Origin: Frisingicoccus sp009929615
GTDB lineage: Bacteria > Bacillota > Clostridia > Lachnospirales > Lachnospiraceae
DNA: 64,000 bases
NCBI GenBank assembly: GCA_028692275.1
Contig: JAQUXR010000002.1
Location: 89,327 to 153,326 of the forward strand
Direction: 5' to 3'
Positions 16,071-23,128 of the stretch are shown piece by piece. Numbering within the stretch: the first letter of the stretch is position 1; each line of letters starts with the position of its first letter. Below the pieces are notes generated by a model. The model saw nothing but the letters and a program-made list of their open reading frames with translations, was not told the origin of the DNA and searched no databases. Both the position numbers and the translations under genes were made by a program.

Positions 16071-16829
16071 TTACTCCCCACTTAATTTGCCGAGGAATTC
16101 TTTCATTCGCTGATTCTCAGAATTGAAAACCAACTCCGGTGAACCTTCCTCGACGATAACACCTTTATCCATAAAAATAACATAATCCGATACATTTTTA
16201 GCAAAATTCATCTCATGCGTAACAATAACCATGGTCATTCGTTCTGCTGCCAGGTCCTTTATAATTTTCAAAATTTCTCCTGTCAGCTCCGGATCCAGAG
16301 CAGATGTCGGTTCATCAAAAAACAAAATCTTTGGATTCATTGCCAATGCTCTGGCAATCGATACACGCTGCTGCTGCCCGCCGGACAACTGGTATGGGTA
16401 GGCATTTGCTTTATCTTCCAGTCCCATCTTCCGAAGCAGTTCCCTGGCTTCTTCAAAAACTTCCTGCTTATTCCGGTGCTGCACCCGCAATGGCGCATCC
16501 GTAATATTCTTAATCACCGAATAATGTGGGAAGAGATTAAAGTTCTGAAACACAAGACCGTAATATCCACGAATACGTTTCAAATCTGCTGTTTTCGCAT
16601 AGACTGCCTGTTCTCCCTGGCTTTTAGCTGCTGCTTCTCCAAGATATATTATATCACCGTTGTCAATTTTTTCCAGCATCGTAGCACATCGTAAAAGTGT
16701 TGATTTTCCTGAGCCCGACGGTCCAATTATACTCAAAACCTGACCTTCATTTACCGTCAGTGAAATGTCCTTTAATACTTCAAGGCCGTCAAAACTCTTT
16801 TTTATATGATTCATCTCTAATAAGTTCAT
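16071..16829 (-). CDS. Polar amino acid ABC transporter, ATP-binding protein
   Basis: ATPase subunit of a PAAT-family importer (GlnQ/HisP type), acting at the cytoplasmic face. 252 residues with Walker A GPSGSGKST near 37, Q-loop FQNFNLF, signature LSGGQQQRV, Walker B ILFFDEPTS and the H-loop THEM. A 15-residue insertion (EAAAKSQGEQAVYAK, near 66) interrupts the region after Walker A, as seen in some clostridial members. It lies 12 bp after the permease gene and has a strong AGGAGG. Confidence 0.92.
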   Translation of the reverse strand: MNLLEMNHIKKSFDGLEVLKDISLTVNEGQVLSIIGPSGSGKSTLLRCATMLEKIDNGDIIYLGEAAAKSQGEQAVYAKTADLKRIRGYYGLVFQNFNLFPHYSVIKNITDAPLRVQHRNKQEVFEEARELLRKMGLEDKANAYPYQLSGGQQQRVSIARALAMNPKILFFDEPTSALDPELTGEILKIIKDLAAERMTMVIVTHEMNFAKNVSDYVIFMDKGVIVEEGSPELVFNSENQRMKEFLGKLSGE

Positions 16830-16841
16830 CCGTTTATCCTC

Positions 16842-17492
16842 CTAACGATAATAACTCAGCTTCTTTTCCAGCCGGTCAAAGAATACTGCAACTAACAGGT
16901 TGAAAACATAGTAAAATAGTCCGGCAACAATAAATGGCACCCATGAAGATTCTGCCGCCACAAGCTCTTTGGTCAGCTTAAACACTTCTGTTACAGACAG
17001 GGTAAATGCCAGGGACGTATCTTTTACCAGTGTAATCGTTTCATTTGCTACTGGTGGAATAATCCGTTTAATAACCTGGGGCATAACAATATGAATAAAT
17101 GTCTGGCTTCTACTGTATCCCAGCAGTCTTGCCGCCTCATACTGTCCATCGGGAACAGCCGAAATACCTGAGCGGTAAATCTCCGCAAAATAAGCAGCAT
17201 AGTTCAAGGCAAAACCAATCAGAACCGCTTTAAGCCGGTATGATTGTGTAATCTGCATTCCAAAAATAAAATATGGACCAAAATAGACAACCAGCAGCTG
17301 GAGCATCAATGGCGTTCCTCGCATAATGGATATATATATTCTGGCCAACATGGAAAACACCTTTACTTTGGACATCCGAACCAAAGAAAGCCCCAATCCA
17401 AGAATCAAAGATGTAATCAATGTTACAAAAAATATCTCAAGAGTTATCCCCATTCCACTGGACAACTCTTTAATAATGTCTGTTATTGTCAT
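16842..17492 (-). CDS. Polar amino acid ABC transporter, permease
   Basis: Membrane subunit of 216 residues with about five helices. The EAA loop that docks the ATPase reads EAARLLGYSRSQTFIHIVMPQ (about 128-148). The RGTPLMLQLLVVYFG segment is characteristic of HisM/GlnP-type permeases. Only one permease is encoded, so it presumably works as a homodimer. A hairpin-plus-T-run lies between it and the upstream binding-protein gene, probably giving the binding protein higher expression. Confidence 0.92.
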   Translation of the reverse strand: MTITDIIKELSSGMGITLEIFFVTLITSLILGLGLSLVRMSKVKVFSMLARIYISIMRGTPLMLQLLVVYFGPYFIFGMQITQSYRLKAVLIGFALNYAAYFAEIYRSGISAVPDGQYEAARLLGYSRSQTFIHIVMPQVIKRIIPPVANETITLVKDTSLAFTLSVTEVFKLTKELVAAESSWVPFIVAGLFYYVFNLLVAVFFDRLEKKLSYYR

Positions 17493-17529
17493 CTGTACGC
17501 CTCCCTGTTTTATAAAATCCTATATCAGC

Positions 17530-17556
17530 AAAAAGGGAGCGATTAAATTCGCTCCC
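17530..17556 (-). terminator. Intra-operon attenuating terminator after the binding-protein gene
   Basis: On the minus strand, an 8-bp stem (GGGAGCGA with TCGCTCCC, loop of six) is followed directly by TTTTT. It sits in the 82-bp gap between the binding-protein and permease genes. Such partial terminators commonly raise the ratio of binding protein to membrane subunits; that role here is inference. Confidence 0.75.
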
Positions 17557-17574
17557 CATTGATGTCTTTTTTGA

Positions 17575-18426
17575 TTATTTACTAATACAGATTTTTTCAG
17601 GATCAATTGGATATTTTGCAACAATTTTATCCACTGTTCCATCTGCTTCCATCTCAAGTAATGTGGACCAAACCTGATCTCTTAAAGCTTCATTACCAAG
17701 TTTGAAACCTATTCCATACTGTTCTGTGGAAATAATCTCATCCAGGATTACAATATTCTCATTCTGTACCTGTTTTGCAGCTGCAACGCCTTCATCCATA
17801 GCAATGGCATCTGCAGAACCTGCTTCAAGTTCTAACAATGCGGATTCATAATCTGGAACTTCTGTAAAGTTCGCAAAAGATTCAACCAATTTAACGATTT
17901 CTTCATTCTCTTCATCCTGTAACGCTGCCAATGCAGAAGAATCAGCCTGTACGAGCACATTCTTGCCTGCTAAATCAGCAAAGGATGTGATTCCAGCATC
18001 TTTATTCACAACAAATACCTGTGTATTATCTACATAAGCCTCTGTCCATGTGTACTCATCTTCGCGTCCATTCATTGTAAAGCCATTCCAAATACAATCA
18101 ATAGCACCCGAATTCAATTCCATATCTTTAGCATCCCAGTCAATCGGCATCTTTACAAGTTCCCAGCCGTTACGGTCACATACTTCCTGAGCTAAATCCA
18201 AGTCAAATCCGACATACTCACCATCCTGCTTATATCCATAAGGTGGAAAGCTTGCATCGAACCCAACAGTAAATGTCTTTTTTTCTCCAGCAGCCTCTGT
18301 TGCTGCCTCTGCTGTAGTCTCAGCTTTTGTTTCTGCTTTCGTTTCTTTTGCACCGTTACCACATCCTGTAACCAGACATCCAACCGCCATTATCCCCGCC
18401 ATAATAAGCGCTAATCTTTTTTTCAT
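17575..18426 (-). CDS. Amino acid ABC transporter substrate-binding lipoprotein
   Basis: Extracellular solute-binding protein of family 3 (GlnH/HisJ fold), 283 residues. A signal peptide ends at lipobox LVTGC with C22, followed by an alanine/threonine/glutamate linker. The binding-domain hallmarks are FTVGFDASFPPYGYKQDGEYVGFDLDLA, an arginine in FTMNGRED that normally pairs with the ligand carboxylate, and a second-lobe aspartate in ADAIAMDEG. A tryptophan in WNGFTMNG and acidic contacts could suggest a particular amino acid, but specificity cannot be read reliably. It is the first gene of the transcript that runs through permease, ATPase, deoC, cdd and deoB. Confidence 0.92.
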   Translation of the reverse strand: MKKRLALIMAGIMAVGCLVTGCGNGAKETKAETKAETTAEAATEAAGEKKTFTVGFDASFPPYGYKQDGEYVGFDLDLAQEVCDRNGWELVKMPIDWDAKDMELNSGAIDCIWNGFTMNGREDEYTWTEAYVDNTQVFVVNKDAGITSFADLAGKNVLVQADSSALAALQDEENEEIVKLVESFANFTEVPDYESALLELEAGSADAIAMDEGVAAAKQVQNENIVILDEIISTEQYGIGFKLGNEALRDQVWSTLLEMEADGTVDKIVAKYPIDPEKICISK

Positions 18427-18484
18427 AACTTCTTCCTCCCATTATCCATATCATGCTACCATGTTATTCGTATAACGCTTTATC

Positions 18485-18513
18485 ATGATATCATGAAAGC
18501 GTATTTGTGTCAA
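18485..18513 (-). promoter_or_regulatory. Promoter of the amino-acid importer-deo operon
   Basis: On the minus strand: TTGACA (18508-18513), 17-bp spacer, TATCAT (18485-18490). The -10 lies within CATGATATCATG, a 12-bp palindrome, and a second small dyad (GTTAT-N4-ATAAC) follows downstream. These could be operator sites. Confidence 0.72.
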
Positions 18514-18571
18514 CGAAAATGCCCCTGTTTTACTGTAAGGAAGGCCCTTTTCTACCTTACTATTTTCTTAC

Positions 18572-18607
18572 AAAAATAGGATGACATTTTGGAAAATGTC
18601 ATCCTAT
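18572..18607 (-). terminator. Terminator after the 33-residue ORF
   Basis: A perfect 15-bp stem (18576-18590 with 18593-18607, GG/CC loop) followed by a T-run on the minus strand, 18 bp after the small ORF's stop codon. Confidence 0.85.
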
Positions 18608-18625
18608 CGTTTTATCTAATGTTGT

Positions 18626-18727
18626 TTAATCTTCAAAATATTCTCTGTAGTCCATTTCACTGGCAAATAACATATATCTGCCTCCCACGAATCCCATATA
18701 ACCTTCTCTTACTGAATAACCTTTCAT
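18626..18727 (-). CDS. 33-residue conserved-looking small protein
   Basis: A short ORF beginning at ATG 18727 with AAAGGTGG eight bases upstream and a dedicated terminator downstream. The peptide is glycine/tyrosine-rich then acidic: MKGYSVREGYMGFVGG, then RYMLFASEMDYREYFED. I recall similar GYMGYV-GxYMLFA-E-Y peptides in Lachnospiraceae genomes but know no function. There is no signal peptide or membrane helix. The gene pattern (site, ORF, terminator) makes it credible despite its size. It sits between aspartokinase and the importer operon and may be cotranscribed with aspartokinase. Confidence 0.65.
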   Translation of the reverse strand: MKGYSVREGYMGFVGGRYMLFASEMDYREYFED

Positions 18728-18801
18728 GTTATCAACCACCTTTCTAAATACATCTTTAAGATGGTTTTATTATATGTTATTCAGCGTCCTATAAAACGGA
18801 C

Positions 18802-20121
18802 TTAAAGTCGGATGGTTACAAAGATATCATAAATCGCTTTAATCGCTGTTTCAAAGTCTTTATTCTGCAAACCAATGATAATATTCAGCTCACTGGAGCC
18901 CTGGTCTATCATCTTAACATTGACATTGGCATGTGCCAGTGCTGAAAAAATTCGTCCCGCGGTTCCTCTGGTAGCTTTCATACCACGTCCCACAACAGCA
19001 ACCAATGCCAAATCACTTTCCATCTCAATAGCATCCGGTTTTGCTGTCCGGTGAAGATTTGCCAGAACAGACTGTTCCTTTGCTTCAAATTCATCCTGAT
19101 GAACAAATACCGTCAATGTATCGATTCCCGATGGCATATGCTCAAAGGATACACCTTCTTCTTCGAAAGCTTCTAACACTTTTCTCCCAAACCCAACCTG
19201 GGAGTTCATCATGTCCTTCTCAACGGTAATGGACACAAAGCCCTTTTTACCGGCAATACCTGTAATCGTATATTCCGGCTTTACACATGTACTTTCTACA
19301 ATAAATGTTCCTTTATCTTCCGGAGCATTTGTATTTCGAATATTAATAGGGATTCCTTCTGTACGTACCGGGAAGATAGCATCTTCATGAAGTACAGTTG
19401 CTCCCATATATGAAAGTTCTCTTAATTCTTTATAAGTAATGGTATCAATCGGCTTTGGATTCTCAATAATTCTAGGGTCCGCTACCAGCACACCGGATAC
19501 ATCTGTCCAGTTTTCATAGACATCCGCAATAACAGCTTTCGCAACAATCGAACCGGTAATATCGGAACCACCTCGTGAAAAAGTCTTTACATGACCGTCT
19601 GCTCCACATCCGTAAAATCCAGGAATAACTGCTGTATCTGTCTTGGCCAGTTTTTTTCCAAGAGCAGAGTAGGTCTTATTCTGATCCAGCTGTCCATCTT
19701 TGCCAAAGAAAATATATTTTGCAGGGTCTACAAATTCACTTCCCAGGTATCTTGCCATAATAACACCATTCAGATACTCTCCTCTGGAAGCTGCATAATC
19801 TGAGCCCTCTTTATTTTTGAAGGCAAGTTCAATCTCTTTGAATTCTTCATCCAGGCTTAAATCCAATGCCAATCCCCGGATAATTTCATTATAACGTTCT
19901 TTGATCTGTTCAAGGAGCTCTTTAAAATCCCTGCCTGAAACAGCCTCTTCGTAACATTTGTAAAGCATGTCCGTTACTTTAACATCTTTCGGAGAACGTT
20001 TTCCAGGAGCTGATGGAATAACATATCTTCTGGACGGGTCACTTTTAATAATATTACCTACTTTTTTAAACTGTTCTGCACTGGCCAGCGAACTGCCACC
20101 GAACTTCACAACCTTTTTCAT
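18802..20121 (-). CDS. Aspartate kinase (YclM-like class)
   Basis: First enzyme of the aspartate pathway to lysine, threonine and methionine, phosphorylating L-aspartate. 439 residues: kinase domain with VVKFGGSSLAS at the start, the SAPGKRSPKDVKVTDML segment, and a nucleotide region containing FSRGGSDITGS. Then come tandem ACT regulatory domains from about residue 300 (ITGIAGKKGFVSITVEKDMMNSQVGF and LALVAVVGRGMKATRGTAGRIF). The length and the opening segment resemble Bacillus YclM (aspartokinase III), more than LysC, which is made from an internal second start. ACT domains imply feedback control by lysine and/or threonine. Single gene with its own promoter; dapF and murE, further along the same pathway, are at 54-56 kb. 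Confidence 0.93.
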   Translation of the reverse strand: MKKVVKFGGSSLASAEQFKKVGNIIKSDPSRRYVIPSAPGKRSPKDVKVTDMLYKCYEEAVSGRDFKELLEQIKERYNEIIRGLALDLSLDEEFKEIELAFKNKEGSDYAASRGEYLNGVIMARYLGSEFVDPAKYIFFGKDGQLDQNKTYSALGKKLAKTDTAVIPGFYGCGADGHVKTFSRGGSDITGSIVAKAVIADVYENWTDVSGVLVADPRIIENPKPIDTITYKELRELSYMGATVLHEDAIFPVRTEGIPINIRNTNAPEDKGTFIVESTCVKPEYTITGIAGKKGFVSITVEKDMMNSQVGFGRKVLEAFEEEGVSFEHMPSGIDTLTVFVHQDEFEAKEQSVLANLHRTAKPDAIEMESDLALVAVVGRGMKATRGTAGRIFSALAHANVNVKMIDQGSSELNIIIGLQNKDFETAIKAIYDIFVTIRL

Positions 20122-20159
20122 CTATATAGCCTCCAAAATTAAAATCATCTGTTTTTAAA

Positions 20160-20187
20160 ATTATATAACAGAATCCCTATTTGTCAA
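20160..20187 (-). promoter_or_regulatory. Promoter of aspartate kinase
   Basis: On the minus strand: TTGACA (20182-20187), 16-bp spacer, TATAAT (20160-20165). The untranslated leader is only about 30 bases, too short for a lysine riboswitch. Confidence 0.75.
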
Positions 20188-20332
20188 CGATTTCTTACAA
20201 ACCTCCCCTTATATCGCCCTCATATATGTGCTGCCTTAGTCTTCCCCCAATTTACAACTTATGGTATACTAATATTCTATTTACATCGAAAAGGGCTTTG
20301 CCCGCCATGCTCTGCCCCAAGGAGGTAGCATC

Positions 20333-21217
20333 ATGAAAAAACGCATACTTTTTATCGTTAATCCGAGTTCCGGTAAAGTAAAAATCAAGGACAGCCTTCT
20401 GGAAGTATGCCAGATATTCTGCCAAGCTGGCTACGACCTGACTTTAAATGTAACTCAGTACATCCGCGATGCCATTAATGAAGCTTTAGAAGATGATATC
20501 CGTTATGATTTAATCATCTGCTGCGGCGGTGACGGCACTTTTAACAGCATGATTTCCGCCCTGCTTCCTCTCGAAGTCCATCCTGCCATCAGCTATATTC
20601 CTTCCGGAAGTACCAATGATTTTGCCCGCAGCATCGGCCTGAACGGCACTGCTGTAGACATTGCCCGTGAAATTATGGTTGGTTCACCAAGGCCGCTGGA
20701 TATTGGCAGTTTCAATGAACTCTATTTTTCCTATATTGCTTCATTTGGAGCCTTTACGGAAACTTCCTATAATACGCCCCAGTCCTTAAAAAACTGGCTG
20801 GGCCACCTTGCCTATATTTTAGAAGGCATGAAAGACTTGTCCGCTATTGAGCCCTGCCATATGAAGATTGTCCACGATGACGTGGTTCTTGAAGACAATT
20901 ACATCTGGGGAGCTATTTGTAATTCCACTTCCATTGGCGGCATGATTCGCCTGAATAAGGATCTGGTAGATTACAATGACGGCCTTTTTGAGATTCTTCT
21001 TGTCAAGGCACCGAAAACACTTTTTGATTTAACAAGGATAGTTGTATCCATTAATACTCAGGATTATGACCCTGAAATGATTGATTTTTTCCAAGCCAGC
21101 GAATTATACGTCTATCCGGAAACAGAGGTTCCTTGGACTCTTGACGGTGAATATGCTCCTGGAAATAAAGAGATTCATATTAAAAATATTCATAATGCAC
21201 TCCAGATTATTGTTTGA
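20333..21217 (+). CDS. Diacylglycerol kinase family lipid kinase
   Basis: Soluble lipid kinase of the DgkB/YegS group, 294 residues, acting at the inner membrane face to phosphorylate diacylglycerol or a related lipid. Seen: the N-terminal FIVNPSSG, the nucleotide-binding ICCGGDGTFN (about 63-72) and PSGSTNDFARS (about 92-102), then an asparagine/glycine-rich C-terminal domain ending in the LDGEYAP segment. A GGAGG precedes the ATG. An extended -10 (TGGTATACT near 20262) lies upstream but no clear -35. The spore coat operon starts 57 bp downstream in the same direction, so read-through is possible. Confidence 0.92.
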   Translation: MKKRILFIVNPSSGKVKIKDSLLEVCQIFCQAGYDLTLNVTQYIRDAINEALEDDIRYDLIICCGGDGTFNSMISALLPLEVHPAISYIPSGSTNDFARSIGLNGTAVDIAREIMVGSPRPLDIGSFNELYFSYIASFGAFTETSYNTPQSLKNWLGHLAYILEGMKDLSAIEPCHMKIVHDDVVLEDNYIWGAICNSTSIGGMIRLNKDLVDYNDGLFEILLVKAPKTLFDLTRIVVSINTQDYDPEMIDFFQASELYVYPETEVPWTLDGEYAPGNKEIHIKNIHNALQIIV

Positions 21218-21274
21218 CATTTTCTTTTAGATTTCATAAATTATTACTAAAAGAATACTCCGAAAGGAGCCTTT

Positions 21275-21499
21275 ATGAATTACCGACAAAATATGGCAAA
21301 TTGCTGCCCGCCGGTATCCCGTCCGATACCAGCTCCGGCACCACCTGTCTGCGAAAATATCTGTGCCTATCCCATCGCCATGGCATATGTTCCAATACAA
21401 ACCTTTCAGACGACCTACGAACTAAATAAAGCGCTGGAAGTCGGCACCATTTTTCCGGAACTTCATAAACCGTTCTGTGGAAAGAGGTGTGTGCGATGA
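21275..21499 (+). CDS. cotJA: Spore coat associated protein CotJA
   Basis: Small spore coat component, 74 residues. The family core is clear in the second half: YVPIQTFQTTYELNKALEVGTIFPELHKPF. The first half is proline- and cysteine-rich (NCCPPVSRPIPAPAPPVCENIC). In Bacillus subtilis the cotJ operon is made in the mother cell under sigma-E; I saw no convincing sigma-E element here. The stop overlaps the cotJB start (ATGA). Confidence 0.93.
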   Translation: MNYRQNMANCCPPVSRPIPAPAPPVCENICAYPIAMAYVPIQTFQTTYELNKALEVGTIFPELHKPFCGKRCVR

Positions 21500-21807
21500 T
21501 GAATTTATGCAATCTGTCCCAATATCAGTTACTCGATTATATTAATAAAGTCAGCTTTGCCGTCGATGATATTCTTTTATTCCTCGATTCCCATCCGGAT
21601 TGTCCGGAGGCTCTGGCTTATTTCCACGAACACAGCAAACTTCGAAAAGCAGCCCTTAAAGAATACGCTCGCCGATTCGGTCCTCTGACCATTGATACAG
21701 CGAATGATACCTCCAGCAGCTCCTGGGAATGGATTTATCAAAAATGGCCATGGGAAGGAGGCGGCTGTTCATGTGGAACTATGAAAAACGACTGCAGTAT
21801 CCGGTAA
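21496..21807 (+). CDS. cotJB: Spore coat protein CotJB
   Basis: Spore coat protein of 103 residues with the family pattern: LLDYINKVSFAVDDILLFLDSHPDCPEALAYF, then EYARRFGPLTID, then WEWIYQKWPWEGG. I chose the ATG at 21496, with AAAGAGG eight bases upstream, over a GTG at 21487 that lies at the end of that site. It overlaps cotJA by four bases and cotJC by 37 bases, so all three are translationally coupled. Confidence 0.93.
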   Translation: MMNLCNLSQYQLLDYINKVSFAVDDILLFLDSHPDCPEALAYFHEHSKLRKAALKEYARRFGPLTIDTANDTSSSSWEWIYQKWPWEGGGCSCGTMKNDCSIR

Positions 21808-22394
21808 ATATTACCCGGCCAAATGCCCAGATAGCCCAGATTATCCTGAGTCAATATGGGGGCCCTGATGGCGAAATCAACGCCGCCCTGCGTTATCTGT
21901 CTCAGCGTTTCGCTATGACAAACCGCAAAGCTATGGGTATGCTGACAGATATTGGCACCGAGGAACTGGCCCATATGGAAATTGTTGCTACCATTGTCAC
22001 TCAGCTGACAAAGGATTTATCTATGGAAGAACTCCAAAAATACGGATTTGATAAATATTACGTGGACCATACACTTGGTATCTGGCCTCAGGCTGCCGGC
22101 GGTATCCCAGTCAATGCCTGTGAATTCCAGTCCAAAGGCGACCCGATTACAGACCTGTTTGAAGATTTGGCTGCCGAGCAAAAAGCCCGGGTAACCTACG
22201 ATAATATTCTACGCCTGGTCAAGGATCCTGAAGTGGCTGACCCTATTCGTTTTTTACGGGCAAGAGAAGTTGTTCATTTCCAACGCTTCGGAGAAACCCT
22301 TCGGGCCGTTCAGGAAGATTTGAATTCTAAAAACTTCTATGCCTTTAACCCGGCTTTTGATGCACCGGTACCTTGTCCGCCATGTACTAAATAA
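21771..22394 (+). CDS. cotJC: Spore coat protein CotJC (manganese catalase-like)
   Basis: Ferritin-like four-helix protein of the manganese catalase family, incorporated into the spore coat; 207 residues. The start MWNYEKRLQYPV matches CotJC of Bacillus, and AAGGAGG lies nine bases upstream. The di-metal ligands appear as glutamates and histidines: E in GPDGEINAALRYL, EELAH (about 65-69), E in AAEQKAR, and E and H in REVVH. A complete ligand set is consistent with catalase activity, but activity of CotJC is not proven by sequence. It ends with a proline/cysteine tail (VPCPPCTK) and is followed by a terminator. Confidence 0.95.
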   Translation: MWNYEKRLQYPVNITRPNAQIAQIILSQYGGPDGEINAALRYLSQRFAMTNRKAMGMLTDIGTEELAHMEIVATIVTQLTKDLSMEELQKYGFDKYYVDHTLGIWPQAAGGIPVNACEFQSKGDPITDLFEDLAAEQKARVTYDNILRLVKDPEVADPIRFLRAREVVHFQRFGETLRAVQEDLNSKNFYAFNPAFDAPVPCPPCTK

Positions 22395-22400
22395 CCTTGA

Positions 22401-22435
22401 AACTGCCCCTGTATTCTACAGTGGGCAGTTTTTTA
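22401..22435 (+). terminator. Terminator of the cotJ operon
   Basis: Stem AACTGCCC with GGGCAGTT, extended inward by CTGTA-TTC-TACAG, followed by a run of six T, six bases after the cotJC stop. Confidence 0.9.
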
Positions 22436-22540
22436 TCATTAAAAAAATTGTACTACTATTCGTGCAAATTGTATGGTATAGTATATTTTATAGCCGGTTA
22501 ATTTGAAAAAAAACCACTTAAACACTTTGGGGAGAAACAG

Positions 22541-23128
22541 ATGTTATATCTTTGTACAGGAATACTGGCCTTTTTTTTATATTATATCTACGATTTAAAC
22601 AGTGTTTGTTTTCATACACGCTTTTTTAAATCCTTTTTTACTATCGGAAGCCTGCTGCTTGCAGTATCTACTGTCAAGCTCATTTGGCGTGCCGCAAAAT
22701 CAAGTCTTTTTAGCGAATTCTCCATCGTATCGTTATGTCTTGCATTTATTTTTCTTGCACTGCTTATTTATACATTATTCTTTGCACTTCCTTTTAAAAA
22801 AACATATGGACAGTCTGATTCACTTCCTTCGGTGGTTCACACGACAGGCATGTATGCCATTTGCCGCCACCCAGGGGTCTTGTGGTTATCAGGCTTTTAT
22901 TTTTGTACGGCTTTATCTTTTCAAAGCCTGCTGCTTTGGGCCGCTGCCCTTATTTTCAGCCTGCTCGATATTATTTATGTCATTCTGCAGGACTACTATA
23001 TTTTCCCAAAACAATTTGAGGGGTATGCCCAATATAAAGATTTAGCCCCTTTTCTTTTACCAAACTCGAAAAGTCTGCAACGTGCTGCAAAAACGTGGAG
23101 AATAGGAGATACTTATCATGAAATTTGA
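22541..23128 (+). CDS. Isoprenylcysteine carboxyl methyltransferase/NnrU-like membrane protein
   Basis: An integral membrane protein of 195 residues with five or six hydrophobic helices. The C-terminal third has the pattern of ICMT/PEMT-type membrane methyltransferases: GMYAICRHPGVLWL (about 104-117; G-x-Y-x3-RHP), then EGYAQYKDLAPFLLP (about 160-174; the E-x2-Y-x2-Y motif). These positions normally bind S-adenosylmethionine. The N-terminal half is plain helices. The stop codon lies inside the GH3-like gene (11-base overlap), so the two are co-translated. Substrate unknown; other members methylate prenylated cysteine, lipids or small acids. Confidence 0.65.
   Translation: MLYLCTGILAFFLYYIYDLNSVCFHTRFFKSFFTIGSLLLAVSTVKLIWRAAKSSLFSEFSIVSLCLAFIFLALLIYTLFFALPFKKTYGQSDSLPSVVHTTGMYAICRHPGVLWLSGFYFCTALSFQSLLLWAAALIFSLLDIIYVILQDYYIFPKQFEGYAQYKDLAPFLLPNSKSLQRAAKTWRIGDTYHEI

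Noticed and set aside
18430..18625. Further small gene or riboswitch in the gap upstream of the importer
   Set aside because: The stretch is explained by the promoter, small dyads and the terminator of the 33-residue ORF; no ORF with a ribosome binding site was found.
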